NCBI GenBank assembly: GCA_033819885.1 | Contig: JAQYUZ010000009.1 | Span: 1 to 64,000 of the forward strand | DNA: 64,000 nucleotides | Reading direction: 5' to 3' | From: Microbotryomycetes sp. JL201 | Taxonomy: Eukaryota; Basidiomycota; Microbotryomycetes | Shown here: piece after piece, positions 35,689 through 46,817 of the stretch | How positions within the stretch are numbered: position 1 is the first letter of the stretch | How the letters are laid out: the number at the start of each line of letters is the position of its first letter | Program-made: the position numbers and the translations under genes | The notes under the pieces: generated by a model | The model's database searches: none | Seen by the model: only the letters and a program-made list of their open reading frames with translations | Told to the model about the DNA's origin: nothing

Positions 35689-35920
35689 ACCCCCGGGGGT
35701 TGAATGCATTTTGCTTTGACCATAAAGATCACGTGCCTTGCAGCGAGTCTCGGCAACGGCGTGAAGACCGCCGAGGTGATCTGCACAGCAGGACAGCGAC
35801 GATCTTTACTGTGCACCGCAATCGTGCTTACGGTCAGGAGTCTTGTCCTTTGCAAAAAAAGAAGACGAAAAACAGTCTCGAGCTTTGCGAAAGCGTTCGT
35901 CTTGAGCTTGCCAACAAACA
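35689..35920. promoter_or_regulatory. Intergenic, thiolase to APT1
   Basis: The 232 bases start with a short palindrome (ACCCCCGGGGGT, right after the thiolase stop) that could fold at the 3' end of the upstream mRNA. The rest should be the APT1 promoter. No clear TATA box. Confidence 0.35.
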
Positions 35921-36979
35921 ATGGCCGCCGCATCTCAGATCACGTACCCATCGCCCGATGCAGGCGATGTACAGCACATTACATCGCTCCTCGGCCAGTT
36001 CCCCGGTCAGTTGCGGCCGTGATCTCGCACAGGAGCGGTGCTCGTCTCAAAAAAACGAAACGCTCGAACGGCGTCAAACTGACCACTCTCGCTCGTATCC
36101 CCTGCAGACTGGCCAATCCCAGGAATCTTGTTCCTAGACATCATGCCAATCAGTTGAGTCGCCTCGACACCAGCTCGCTGGCGCAGATCCAGGCGTTGGC
36201 GTGCGTGTCTCTTCCACACTTCCGCAAGCGGGAATAATGAGACACCAGAGGTCGGACAAGCTCGAGGATACCGATCAACTGACCGCCCGCACGCCTGTGC
36301 AGTGCTCGACCCTGTCGCGTTTGAAGGCGTTGTCACGCATCTCCTGCACCACGTCTACACGTCCACTCTGCATCGCACACCCTCAAAAAACATTGACGTG
36401 GTCGTCGGCCTTGACGCACGTGGATTCTTGTTTGGACCCATTTTGGCATCACGTGAGTTGCGAGCGAGCGCCACTTGTGCTCGTCTGCCGCTTTTCGAGC
36501 GGCGCGGTTGCCGTCAGCCATTGTACTGGCATATGTTTCGCACTCGATTTTCAGCACAAGCGGGCCGCCGTACTGACTGCCGCTTCACCTGTTTAGGACT
36601 TGGCGCTGCGTTTGTGCCAGTGCGCAAGCCGGGCAAGTTGCCTGGCAAGTGTTTGACGGCCACGTACGAGAAAGAGTACGGAAAGGACGAGTTTCAGATG
36701 CAGGAAGGTTCAATCAAGCCAGGTCAGACGGTGCTCGTCGTCGACGACTTGATCGCAACAGGTCAGTTTATCGTCACCATTCGGCGTGGCATCTCGTTCA
36801 CTCCGTATTGTACTCATCGTCATCTTGCTTGCATCACAGGTGGATCGGCAAAGGCCGCGGGTGAGCTCGTCGAAAAGTCTGGTGGGACTGTCGCAGAATA
36901 TCTTTTCGTGATTGGTATCGACCCGCTCAATGGCTACGCCAAGCTCAACGCGCCGTCTTACGCCATCGTCAAGGCGTGA
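35921..36979 (+). CDS. APT1: Adenine phosphoribosyltransferase
   Basis: Purine salvage enzyme converting adenine and PRPP to AMP. The frame begins MAAASQITYPSPDAGDVQHI, followed by DWPIPGILFLDIMPI, VLDPVAFEGVVTHLLHHVYT, VVVGLDARGFLFGPILAS, LGAAFVPVRKPGKLPGKCLT, ATYEKEYGKDEFQMQEGSIK, TVLVVDDLIATG (the PRPP loop), SAKAAGELVEKSGGTVAEYL and NAPSYAIVKA. All APRT motifs are present and the length is normal. Five introns are inferred: after GQFP, after DIMPI, one before AVLDP, one after PILAS and one inside the PRPP loop region (after DDLIATG). The neighbouring thiolase is on the same strand and unrelated in function. Confidence 0.93.
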
Positions 36980-37070
36980 TGATTGTCACCAATGATAAAT
37001 GTGACACGTTGCCTGTTGACGATCTTGTCCAGATTCATCCCATCGATGACTGTCCTTTGTCGCTCCGGAG

Positions 37071-37097
37071 ACACACACACACACACATATATATATA
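37071..37097. repeat. Microsatellite, (CA)n followed by (TA)n
   Basis: A perfect run of AC dinucleotides passes directly into AT dinucleotides, about 27 bases in total. It lies in the 3' region between the convergent APT1 and NPC2 genes. Confidence 0.95.
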
Positions 37098-37299
37098 GAA
37101 AGAATCTCTGTAGCATTCCGATAGAACATTGCACAAGAACAACCGGTTAATGACGATCAGGACTTGGAAACAGTTAGTCCTGGATGGGGTCGGGGAGCAA
37201 AAAGTTGACTATGAGCAGTAGAGCGGCGAAGGAGAACAAAGTTGGGAGTTGAGGGATGTCAGGTTGGAAACTTGAAGACGACATCCGCATGCCTGATTG

Positions 37300-38213
37300 C
37301 TACTCACTCCACAAGTCGATGCACGCAGCAGGCAATTCGTCCTGTGTGAAAACTCGTGCCGAGACTTGGAATTTTGCTGTAACCGAGACACGTCAACATC
37401 AGTTTTTGAAGAGAGTGGGTCCCTGAGCGTGCAAAAGGCCGCGTGAACGGACCTCGGGGGATCTCTGCGGGCAACGCCACCGTCTGCTCGATGCTGTAGT
37501 CGTCAGGCTTGATTGGACATTGCAACGTAGAGTTAGCGTTGTCACTGCAGTATCCAAAAAAGGGGAAAAATTCAGTTCGACATTTTCAAACTATGCGACA
37601 TGTGCGAGTGCTTCGCCACTGACAGCTCGTCGCAAACGTCGAATCGCTTTGTCAACAGCTTGATCAATCCAAGTTTGACAGTCACGTCGGCATAAGCTCC
37701 TTGCTGCGGTCATGTCTGCTCGGTCAGCCTCGTGCCTGATGCAACACAGATGAATCGGGCCGCGCTCACATCGATCAACTTGTTGACGGTGCCGCTTGCG
37801 TACACGGTCAAATTCTTGCCCGGTTTGGGCGGATCTGGACTGATCCTGACATCTTTGATTTGGATGACGTCCGTCGGCTCGCCTGCAGCAGGACGAGTGC
37901 GCGTCGCGCGTCCACAAACATACGTCAGCGCCGCACGCTCAGGCCAAGTAGAGCCTTAGGGGACGGTGGTGCCCAGCTGCGACCTCGTTACGGGACACTA
38001 GCGGGACCATACCATCCACTCACCGCAGTCGACCCAGTCCCACCGCGTCATCGTGTGGGGGCTGTCGGCGCCCACCTTGACGGCCGCAACGGGCGATCCG
38101 CCACCGAGTACAAGTTGCTGTACGGCGTCACTTGCTTCAGACACACTCGTGAGCGCCGGCAACGCATGCGCCAGGCCAGCGAGGACGGCAGTGGCAGCGG
38201 CAACGACGAGCAT
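37300..38213 (-). CDS. NPC2: NPC2-like ML-domain sterol/lipid transfer protein
   Basis: A small secreted or vacuolar lipid-binding protein. The start MLVVAAATAVLAGLAHALPA is a clear signal peptide. A propeptide-like region (DAVQQLVLGGGSPVAAVKVG) leads to the ML domain: WDWVDCG, DPTDVIQIKDVRISPDPPKP, GKNLTVYASGTVNKLIDEGA, YADVTVKLGLIKLL, then CDELSV, LQCPIKPDDYSIEQTVALP and the final AACIDLW. Conserved ML cysteines are visible (CG, CDEL, LQCP, AACI). Yeast Npc2 moves sterols in the vacuole lumen. Introns of about 50-90 nt split it into at least five exons. The end is uncertain: a stop follows directly after DLWSE (37300), but a donor inside that codon run could extend the protein to about 37209. 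The first is closer to family length. Confidence 0.85.
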
Positions 38214-38348
38214 GATCTAGGAATGTGGTCAAAGCGCACGCAGCACAGCATACCCATTTCAACACCTTCAAGCAAAAAAAGAGAAAGCAAATCTTTGCTC
38301 CACTCCACCATGCACAAGATTACCCAGACGACCTATATACACTCCTGT

Positions 38349-41300
38349 TCACCGCTTCCGCTTTCGTGCTGGCGGTGGCTCGTCGTCCGAATCAGAATCG
38401 TCCGTCGACATGACGGCCGCAACTCTTTGTGAGACTTTGGCTGCAGCTTTGCGAGCGGGCGCCTTGGCTGATGTCCGTGTCGTGGAAGCTCTCACAGGTC
38501 TAGTCGCCATACCGAGTCAGTTTTGTACTCGCCACTCTACCCGCTCAGGACAACTCTACACTGACGCTTTTGCACTCGCGCGAGTTGGGGGAGCATCAGC
38601 ATCGTCACTGACGATGTGCACCACGTCGTCACTGTCATCATCGTCCTGAAACTGTGCGGAATGCGTTAGCCGCACACGACTCTAACCAAGCGCGCGCAGA
38701 TCGACTCACGAGTGCTTTCTGCCTGCCCTTGGCCTTTGCCATGCCCGCTGTCGTTTTCGTCGTCGCAGCTGCTTTATGCTTGCCTGCCGCCGCCTGTGGC
38801 GCCGTTCGTCGAACGGCCCCACTGGGCGCGTCGGACGAGTCATCCATCGAATCGCGCTCGGCCGCATCCTCGCCAGCGGCTGCCGACTGGTGGTCCTCAT
38901 CTCCTCCATCTTCGTCATCATCCTGCCAACACAATCTGATACGTCAGTTCATGCAAACGAAAACAAGACAAATTGGAACAGACCCTGTATGCATAACGCT
39001 TGTTTGCCACTTCCTTTGCCGCTCTCAACTGTGTAAACCAATCAGTCTATCAAGGACACTCAGCTCATCATTTGTCGGCGCACATGCTCATCTAGATTCT
39101 CGTCTGGACCGAGAAGCGAATCGTCCAAACGGCTTTCGATCGTTTTAAGCGAGTCTTTGAGCTGTTTCTTGAGGAGGCTGGTGGACCACGATTTGATCAG
39201 CCTGCAGTGCATCACGTACCTCTTCATGACACCCACTTTGCGAATGCGTCTTTGTCACCCTTGTCGACGAACAGGTCGATGGCATCTTGCATAGGCTCGG
39301 ACGGCAGGACCGTCAACTCCTGCGCTTTCAGGTACTCTGTCACAAGTGACGACATCTGAAGCTTTTCCATGCCATTCTCGAGTCCTTCTGCCGCGATTGC
39401 ACGCTTGATCCTGTCCTCGTCTGGGTTGTCAAAGTCGATCTTTGCTGCACCTGTTGCGCGTTGCGTTCGTCGTAAGGTTTCGCGCAGACGAGCCGTCACT
39501 TGTCAGACTCACGCTTGATAGTCGATTTGCGATGGAATTGGACAATGTCTCGCGGATTGGCGACGCGATCGACAAACTCTTGGCCAAACCTTTGAGGGTT
39601 CCCAATTTCGAATTGACCAGCACCAGTTGGGCCACCGCTATAGTCGACCTGCGTAGAAATCAGTCAGCCAAAGCGGACGACTTGTAGGAAATCGTGTCGA
39701 GCCTCACTCTCAAACGGATCAGCGGCAACATGCGCTCCGTCTCGCCTTGCACTTCGGCGTGAAGCTCGTCCCAGTCCCGATTGGCTCTGTCGATCAACTG
39801 TGTTACGCGCATCTTGAGGTATTTGGTCACCTTGACTTTGCTGCTCAAGTCGATGCTATCGTCTCTCGCGACAATGTCCGACAGCGATATCTCCTCGAAA
39901 ATGAAAGGGCGCACCGTCCGCAGGCGGATCGGCTCAAACTCAAACTCTTTACCCTGGATTTTGATCAGAGACACGTGTCTACCTCGTCAAAATTCGTATG
40001 AGCTGTATCCTTCCGATCACAAGCTAGTTGACTGACTTTGGGATTGACTCGCCCCTTGCGAGACTGGTTGCGATGCTAGAACCGGGCTGGACGATGTAGT
40101 AAGGACGGCCTGACACTGGTTGAGGAGTGGCGCGCTCTATGCAATCGTGCTCGTGGCCCCAGACCACCAGGTGAGCTTCATCTCCGAAAGCGTGATCTGG
40201 CGTGTGCTTGTTTGGACCATGGGGTACGCTAGGCGCCGTCATAATGGTAAGCGCTCGGGACAGCTGGTTTGATTCGTTTCTTCGTCGACTCACCGGTTCT
40301 GGTGCACGAGCACAATGTTGAACCAGTCGTCCTTATCTTCAAGCGGTCGGAACATCTTGATCCTACGGCGTCGCATCTCATGGTGAAAGCGTTCATCGCG
40401 CACGTTGCCCATACCGTACAAAGCCAGTTTTGTCGATCCTTTTTGCAAGAGGACAGGCTTGACTTGCAAGCCGTCATTTCGCTCACCGTCTTCATTCTCA
40501 TTGTCATGGCCGATTTCGAGTCTACCGAAGTAGTTTATCAGACCGGACGCAGCCAGCAGATCGAGCGCACATAGTGCTCCTTCCTGACATGTGTTTGGCA
40601 GGATGTCAAAGGGATTCTATGCTTGAGCCAGTCTCGTGCTCACAGAGCCCGTTCCTTGCGGGTCATCATGGTTGCCGTGAATCGAAAATACGGGCAAACC
40701 AACGTTCAGATTCTCGTCTTCGTAGTTGACGTTGGGCCACCTGCACATGTGCTCGCGTACGACGTGAGCCCCGCGTCCCACGCGACTGCTTTTCGGCTAA
40801 TCCGAGTTGCTCACGTGACGTCTCGCTCGATACCGAATCCAGCTTCGCTGATGACTTCGAGGCCGATTGGCCGGGAGCCCATGGTGAATTGTCTCAGAGC
40901 GTCCATTGTCTGGTACAACGATGTCCTCGTCGGTCTATTCTCGTGGAACAAGTCGCCTGCCAGCAGGACCATGTCAACCTCGACGTGGCCACTGTCGTCA
41001 GCAAGCCCTGTGAGGCGCAGACGTGAACAAATGCAAGTGGACACACATCATTGGCGACCGCGAGCTGCAAAATCTCTCTGAAGGTGTTGATTGAATCTCG
41101 TCCGCGCACGGGGTCGTTCTCGGCGTAGCCAATGTGATTATCTGTCGCGAGCAGGATCTGCAGGCGACCACAAGAGCCGAACACAGGTCAGCGGACAATC
41201 CTGTGCAGGTTGACAAACATGCTGCCGGCGTAGAGCTGACTTTGACACAATCGTCGGGATCGATATTCTTGCGTAGCGTGGGTGTCGGACCGAGGTACCC

Positions 41301-41401
41301 GCCTTCGCCTGCGTCGGAAGCACTGTCAAGTACTGCGTCATCAGCTCACGCACAATGTCATTCAGTATCCGCTCCGCGGTGACGCACGTTGGCGAGCTCA
41401 T
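38349..41401 (-). CDS. MRE11: Mre11 double-strand break repair nuclease
   Basis: Mre11 is the nuclease of the MRN/MRX complex that resects and tethers DNA ends. The start MSSPT, then [20 protein letters not shown] leads into [16 protein letters not shown] (motif DxH), [33 protein letters not shown] (GDLFH), [15 protein letters not shown] (GNHD), [19 protein letters not shown] (GHEH), [20 protein letters not shown] and [19 protein letters not shown]. The C-terminal part is lysine/serine/aspartate-rich ([20 protein letters not shown]) and ends [12 protein letters not shown], as in other Mre11 tails. The first coding exon is 14 nt. The next intron (donor GTGCGTC at 41387) is fixed by reading frame, and another begins GTCAGCTC inside DDCVK|ILLATD. 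At least nine introns interrupt the gene. All five phosphoesterase motifs read intact. Confidence 0.92.
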
Positions 41402-41723
41402 CTTGGTCCGGTCACTGCTAAAAAGCTCGACGACGATACAAACGCTCACGCACCGCCTTCAAAGGCACTATTTAATGCGAGAAACGGAGCCTGATGACTC
41501 GGCAGGGTCTAGCCCTGTTAGCTCGACACGGTGCGAGCTCAAAAGTCAGCTGGTCGCGTCGCCACGCGTGACTGCTTGACGTGTCAACTCAAAATTCGTG
41601 GTTGACTCAGGCACTGTCATGCATGTCTCAAGGCTGTGCCGTGCTCAAACGGGCCAATTTCAACTTTCAATCAAGAAATGGTGGTTGACTGAACCGCCTG
41701 CCGTCATGTCATTGTCTACGTGG
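41402..41723. promoter_or_regulatory. Intergenic, MRE11 promoter side
   Basis: Both flanking genes are on the minus strand, so these 322 bases carry the MRE11 promoter and EMC7 3' end. An AT-rich patch (CACTATTTAATG, about 41467) is the nearest TATA-like sequence. Nothing else recognised. Confidence 0.35.
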
Positions 41724-42721
41724 CTACCGCCTCTTTCCCTTTCTAGACTTTGTCGGCTCACTCCCACCTGTGCTGACCGCGCTTGACGAGCCCTGCGCAG
41801 GCCCCTCTTGAGAAGGCAAAAGCTTGGAGAACTCGAGGTTTGAAAACGCCTTAACAAACATATTGGTCAGTCTAGCTGTGGTGAGCTAAGCACAGAGACA
41901 TCGGCGACACGTACAGCGAGCTTCGAATGCATGTCGGCCTGGTTTTGCTGCACTTCTTGCACTAACTCTGGGTCGAGCATCTCGAGCAATCTTGGCAGGA
42001 GTACGACACTGATAGCAGCGATGGCCAGAAGCAGAAACATTGGGTTTGACTTGAAGATGGCTACCGGGTTAAGGCCCTGCTTGAAGCTTGAATAGAGGAT
42101 TGGACCCAGCGGTTGGACGTCTAACCAAGTGGCGAGATGTCAGATGCGCGTTCTTCACTGAATCTTGTTTCAATACAAGGCGAAACGCACTTAAAGTGGC
42201 ACCGAGGAACGTGCCAGGCACATCTCCGTGGCCGAGGACATGTAGGCGAGCCTTGACCTGGTTTTGTTCGTCAACGGTAACCGCGTACGTCTGCGGCAGG
42301 CATTGAGGGTCAGGACAGGCCTTGTAGGCAGAAAGTGATTGATTGACGTGCATGGAACCTGAGTCTGTTAGACTTGATGCTCACAACGTAATCGCCCTTA
42401 GCGACAGCCTCAAAGTCCACTGCTCCAGATAAGGGTATGTTGGCCCGTTCGACAACCTGTGTGCCTTTCCGATGAGTCTACCATGATAGTGCACGCTGCA
42501 TGTCTAATCGGCCTCACGTCGTTAGATGACAATTGCACGAAAGCGGTTGGCTCGAGCGCACGGGTCGTGTTGCTCTGCAGCCGGATGCTGACAGTCGCCG
42601 CTTGACATGCACCAGCTAGAAGTATCAGACAAGCCACCAGAGCATGTCTTGCGCTGTAATGAAGCCGTTGAATCAGCTCATAAGCACGGAATGGGAGGCC
42701 CTGATTCTTGTACCAGACCAT
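41724..42721 (-). CDS. EMC7: ER membrane complex subunit 7
   Basis: EMC7 is a single-pass subunit of the ER membrane protein insertase. The spliced start MVCARHALVACLILLAGACQ is a clean signal peptide. It requires an 8-nt first coding exon (42721-42714) and an intron from GTACAAG to TTACAG. The lumenal beta-domain has IRLQSNTTRALEPTAFVQL, FHVNQSLSAYKACPDPQ and YAVTVDEQNQVKARLHVLG. The family core follows: GPILYSSFKQGLNPVAIFKS, then the membrane helix NPMFLLLAIAAISVVLLPRL and LEMLDPELVQEVQQNQADMH. The cytosolic tail ends SEPTKSRKGKRR. If the first intron is not removed, a longer start at 42763 is possible but hides the signal peptide. ZPR1 is divergent (174 bp). Confidence 0.88.
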
Positions 42722-42895
42722 GACGCGAGATGTAGGTGCCCCTCGAGTCCCGCTCAAATTCAATGTAACTAGATGTCTTGACGGAGTGCCTGACTGAGCG
42801 TGCCGAGGTGCCTGACGTAATGCCGATTGACCAGAGCCGAAGACGAGTGAAAGCGGGCGACCGCTCTCGCCTATTTCGCCTCGCGCATCCCCGAC

Positions 42896-44654
42896 ATGAG
42901 CTCAACGCAAAACGATCCAAATTGGAGGCCGATTGGAGAAGCTGTCGGCGGCGGTGACTTGCCAGGTCAGTGATTGCGAGCCATCGAGACTTTTCAAACA
43001 TGCCGCCTCCGAGCCGCGCGTGCAACCATATCCACGTTCAGCTTGACTAACGATGCTGACTGGCGGTTTGATACTCAGTTGAGCAAGTCGAGTCCCTGTG
43101 CATGCGATGCCACGAGCAGGTGGGGCGCGCACGAAACTGGCGACCAATGCGACGCTGTAGCTGATCCGCCGCCCCCTTGTCCTCGTTGTCTCTACCAGGG
43201 TATGACTCGCATGCTTCTCACCGTAATCCCTTATTTCCGCGAAGTCATCATCGTTCACTTCAAGTGCGAGCATTGCGGTACGCCACTCGCTTACGCTGTA
43301 ACCTCGTGTTCATGCGAACTGAAGTTCGATGTACACAGGCTTTGAGAATAACGACATTCAATCTGCGGGTCAGATTCAGACAAGCGGCGCAATCTATACC
43401 GTTAAAGTGACCGACCGCTCAGACTTGAATCGACAAATGGTCAAGTCTGAGCATTGCATCGTTACCGTCCCGGAATATGCACTGCAGATACCTGCAGGAC
43501 GTGGGCAGTTTACGACGATCGAAGGCATCATCTCCGACACAATTCGTGACCTTAGCCAGGACCAGCCGGCGAGAAAGGAGCAACACCCTGAAATTCACGA
43601 TAAGATCCAAGAACTGATCGACAAGCTTAAGCCAATTGTCGACGACGATAGCGGTGAAAAGATGCCTGTATTCACGATCAAGCTGGACGATCCATCTGGC
43701 AATTCGTTCATTGAGACAGAGGGTGGCCTGTCGGACCCAAAGTGGAGCAAAATGGAATACGTCCGCGACGCTGCACAAAACGAGGCACTCGGATTGGCAC
43801 CAGGAGAGGTTGAGACGAGTCATTACCCCGAGGAAGTCATGTCGTTCCCCGGCACTTGCTCGCTTTGCGGCAGCACTCTCGACACACTAATGAAAAAGGT
43901 CACGATTCCGCATTTCAAGGTAAGGCATACTCGAAGGATGTTGGGACTGCCCCGCTGATTGTTCGTGCTGTGTAGGATATAATCCTTATGTCCACCAATT
44001 GCCATGATTGTGGTTACCGTGACACAGAAGTCAAGTCGGGCGGCGCAACGGCGCTGCAAGGGCGAAAAATCACACTCAAGGTCGAAGACTCTGACGATCT
44101 CAGTCGAGACATTCTCAAGGTGCGATGCAGTCCGTCTTGAATAGTAACGAAGCTTGCCTGACCACAATGCCTCTGTTTAGTCCGACACGGCCGGCATGGA
44201 AATTCCAGAGATTGGACTCGAACTAAACCCAGGCACGCTTGGTGGACGGTTCACAACGCTTGAAGGTCTGCTCAACCAAGTGTACGAAGAGCTCGACGAA
44301 AAGGTATTTGCCCATGGCGATTCAGCACTGCCTGGAGCTACCGACAGTATGGCACTCTTCTTGGAGAAGCTCAAGCAGGTGCGTGTTCCTATGCGGTCTG
44401 ATATGACCAGACATTCCTGTCACGGTTGAGCGCTGACGTTTTCGCGGCTTGGCGTTGCTCAGGTTATGACTGTGGCGATTCCTTTCACCGTCGTGCTCGA
44501 CGACCCGCTCTCGAACTCTTACATTCAGAATTTGTACGCGCCGGACGACGACCCTAACATGACTGTCGAGATCTACGATCGCACGCACGAGCAAAACGAC
44601 GAGCTCGGCCTCAACGACATGAATACCGACAGCTATGAGCAGACACAGGCGTGA
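42896..44654 (+). CDS. ZPR1: Zpr1 zinc-finger protein
   Basis: Zpr1 is a conserved chaperone for eEF1A folding. Two duplicated ZPR1 modules are present. The first has a C4 finger (SLCMRCHEQ, then FKCEHCG) and the phrase [20 protein letters not shown]. The second has [20 protein letters not shown], then [20 protein letters not shown]. Each is followed by the A/B domains ([40 protein letters not shown]; and [40 protein letters not shown]). The end is [20 protein letters not shown] and [19 protein letters not shown]. The start at 42896 is [20 protein letters not shown]. About five introns are present. The next gene starts 46 bp after the stop on the same strand. Confidence 0.95.
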
Positions 44655-44700
44655 AACTTTCTTTTGACAAGTTGATATATTCGCTAGCATTCTGTAACTC

Positions 44701-45981
44701 ATGCCGACAATTCCGCTCATCACGATCGCGAGGTTTGCCACAGCTCTTGCTCCTCCGCGCCTCCGCGTAACTTGCGCCATGTCGGCGCCAGTCTTCCTGA
44801 GTGGCAGACGTGCGCAGTCCAGCTTGTGGGCTCTAACATGTCGTCCATCGACGTCGTCATGCGCAGCCTGGTCTGCAGCGTTCCAATGTCTCCGTTCAGC
44901 CTCTCACGCGGCTTCCCACCCGCTCGCGTTCCCATCAAAACCGAACCCGACTCCGCTAGACATATTTCATTTGACAAAGGAGGACGACCTGAGTCCAAAG
45001 GCCGTCAAGGCGCGCTACTGTGAGTTCTCGTCGTCATTTCTGTCAATGACGACAGTTGCCGCTGCACGGCGATCGACGCGCTTGCAAGCAATTTATGGCT
45101 GACGAACGGGCTACCTTTACTATATAATTCGCCCCTGGATTGCTTCGCGAACCGCCCTCAGACGAGCTGTGCCGGCTGTACCATCCCGACCTGCGCAAGG
45201 GCAAGCAACGCGAAAGCGACAGTACAGGCGGCAGTGAAGACACTGCAGAAGAGCTTAAGCAGATCAATCTAGCCTACGAAGTGCTTGGCAACCCTACCAA
45301 GCGAGATGTGTACCTTAGGACAGGCTTTGGCTGGGGTTCAAAGGCGGGCAGGCCAGGCCAGGCGAATGCGCCGTGGGGAGCGCAAGGTCCCGTATATGAT
45401 TTTTCAAGGGGTAGACCAATGCGCGACGGTGGTCCGTACCAATGGAGGGGGCCTTATCCGTCGGCGTCCTGGGACTGGGCCGATCCGCATAATCCTCACT
45501 TTCGGCCAGACGGCAGGTCAGGCGCTGCAGCAGGGTGGCAAGGTCAGGGCAACGTCTCTTCGAACGGTGCTGTTTTCCTCATGCTGTGCTCGTTCACGCT
45601 GCTCGTGACACCCTTGACGGTCTGGTCGGCAACTCCGAGTCAGGCAGATCCGAGCGACGAGGCGCATGGATTCGTGCCAATGGTGGCCGACCGTCGGCAT
45701 CGAGACGCGGCCCGAGCGCTTGAACAAGCCCGGAGAGAGGCAAAACTCGGCGGTCAGCAAAAGCGTGAAGCAATATCGTGAGTGGCGAACCGCGAGCTCA
45801 AGGGTTACGTGACGCTGACGTGTGCGGCCGACGTGTATGCTGTGTGTCGCGCAGGCGGCGGGTCAAGGAGATTGAGCGAGCGCGCGCTTTTGAGCGGGCA
45901 AAAGAGGTGCAAATGATAGAGATGCAGCAGCAGCCGACAGGGCACTTGCAGCTGCCGGCGCCGAGTAATCCAAGCTCTTGA
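44701..45981 (+). CDS. Mitochondria-type J-domain protein with one membrane helix
   Basis: The start MPTIPLITIARFATALAPPR looks like a mitochondrial targeting presequence. A J-domain follows with PTPLDIFHLTKEDDLSPKAV, KARYYELCRLYHPDLRKGKQ (HPD present) and LKQINLAYEVLGNPTKRDVY. A glycine/proline/tryptophan-rich linker (PYQWRGPYPSASWDWADP) leads to one hydrophobic helix (GAVFLMLCSFTLLVTPLTVW). The C-terminal tail is a coiled coil (RRRVKEIERARAFERAKEVQ). It resembles small membrane-bound J-proteins of the DNAJC30 kind, but I cannot name an ortholog. Two introns are clear: T|GTGAGT before the HPD helix and TC|GTGAGT before the tail. The HPD motif implies Hsp70 stimulation, probably mitochondrial Ssc1, by inference. 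Confidence 0.78.
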
Positions 45982-46027
45982 GTTTTACAACAACACGGCC
46001 ACACGAATTGGATCGATCTCACTCTCA

Positions 46028-46711
46028 TCATGTCGTTCTTTTAAATCTGGCCTCTGCCTCGAGCATCCGCGTCTGCATCGCCACCGTATCCTGCTCGATC
46101 TGAGCCTTCATTTGTTGCAGCCGCGCGCGTCGATCTTCGAGTCCGAGTCGCTGGCTGTCGCCAGAGGCTGATGACAAATCGTCTGTGACGTTGCTGGCGA
46201 GGTCTCCGACGGGAGTCAGGCGTGTGGCCGAGCAAGCGAGCGCTGTGAGTGGTCCTACGGCCATGCCGGGGACGCCGAGTGTCGATCGTGATGCACGAAT
46301 CATATCCTGGACTTCTCGCTTGCGCCTTGAACCTTCGAGGATCAGGTCGACGGACCACGGGTCGAGCGTGCTCGACATCAAGTCGTGGTTGGCCAAGAAC
46401 CGATGCGACGCGAGCTGGCGTGCGTTGACGACATCAAACACGTCCGTCGTTGCAATGACCTCGTCAGGCGCACCAAGTGGCGCTGCAGGGACCGCATTTG
46501 CGGTGAGCCCGTGCTGCTGCTGCTGTTGCTGCTGCTGTTGTGCCATGGCCATGGCCGCCGCGTTGTGTCTTGCTGCTGCGGCCGCCGCCGCCGCGCTGTT
46601 TGCATTGTTGTAATGCATCCGCTGTTGCTGCTGATGTTGTTGCTGCTGCATCATGGCAGACGGCGGCATGCCCGCGTACGACATGTCGTGCGCCCGTGCA
46701 AGAGGGCTCAA
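46028..46711 (-). CDS. Glutamine/alanine-rich protein, unrecognised
   Basis: A 227-residue open frame without introns. The N-terminal third is low complexity: MSPLARAHDMSYAGMPPS, then glutamine runs (QQQQHQQQQ), an alanine run and another run of nine glutamines. The middle has an ordered block: VIATTDVFDVVNARQLASHR, FLANHDLMSSTLDPWSVDLI, LEGSRRKREVQDMIRASRST. The C-terminus is a predicted coiled coil (LEDRRARLQQMKAQIEQDTV, MLEAEARFKRTT). Poly-Q plus a helical block and coiled coil is common in chromatin and transcription subunits; the middle block faintly recalls a SWI/SNF accessory protein, but I do not claim this. An alternative start is M10 (46684). The gene is 46 bp from the J-protein stop (convergent). 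Confidence 0.65.
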   Translation of the reverse strand: MSPLARAHDMSYAGMPPSAMMQQQQHQQQQRMHYNNANSAAAAAAAARHNAAAMAMAQQQQQQQQQHGLTANAVPAAPLGAPDEVIATTDVFDVVNARQLASHRFLANHDLMSSTLDPWSVDLILEGSRRKREVQDMIRASRSTLGVPGMAVGPLTALACSATRLTPVGDLASNVTDDLSSASGDSQRLGLEDRRARLQQMKAQIEQDTVAMQTRMLEAEARFKRTT

Positions 46712-46817
46712 CTCGCTCAGCGCTCGGACCTCCTCGCGGCTGCGGCAATCAACAATATGAATTTATTGCAGGTTCGGCCTCCGGTTCCCAAAGTATATTG
46801 TACACAATCTCGCGCAT

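Noticed and set aside
42722-42763. Longer EMC7 start at 42763
   Set aside because: It puts 35 hydrophilic residues before the signal peptide and ignores a good GTACAAG to TTACAG intron; kept only as an alternative.
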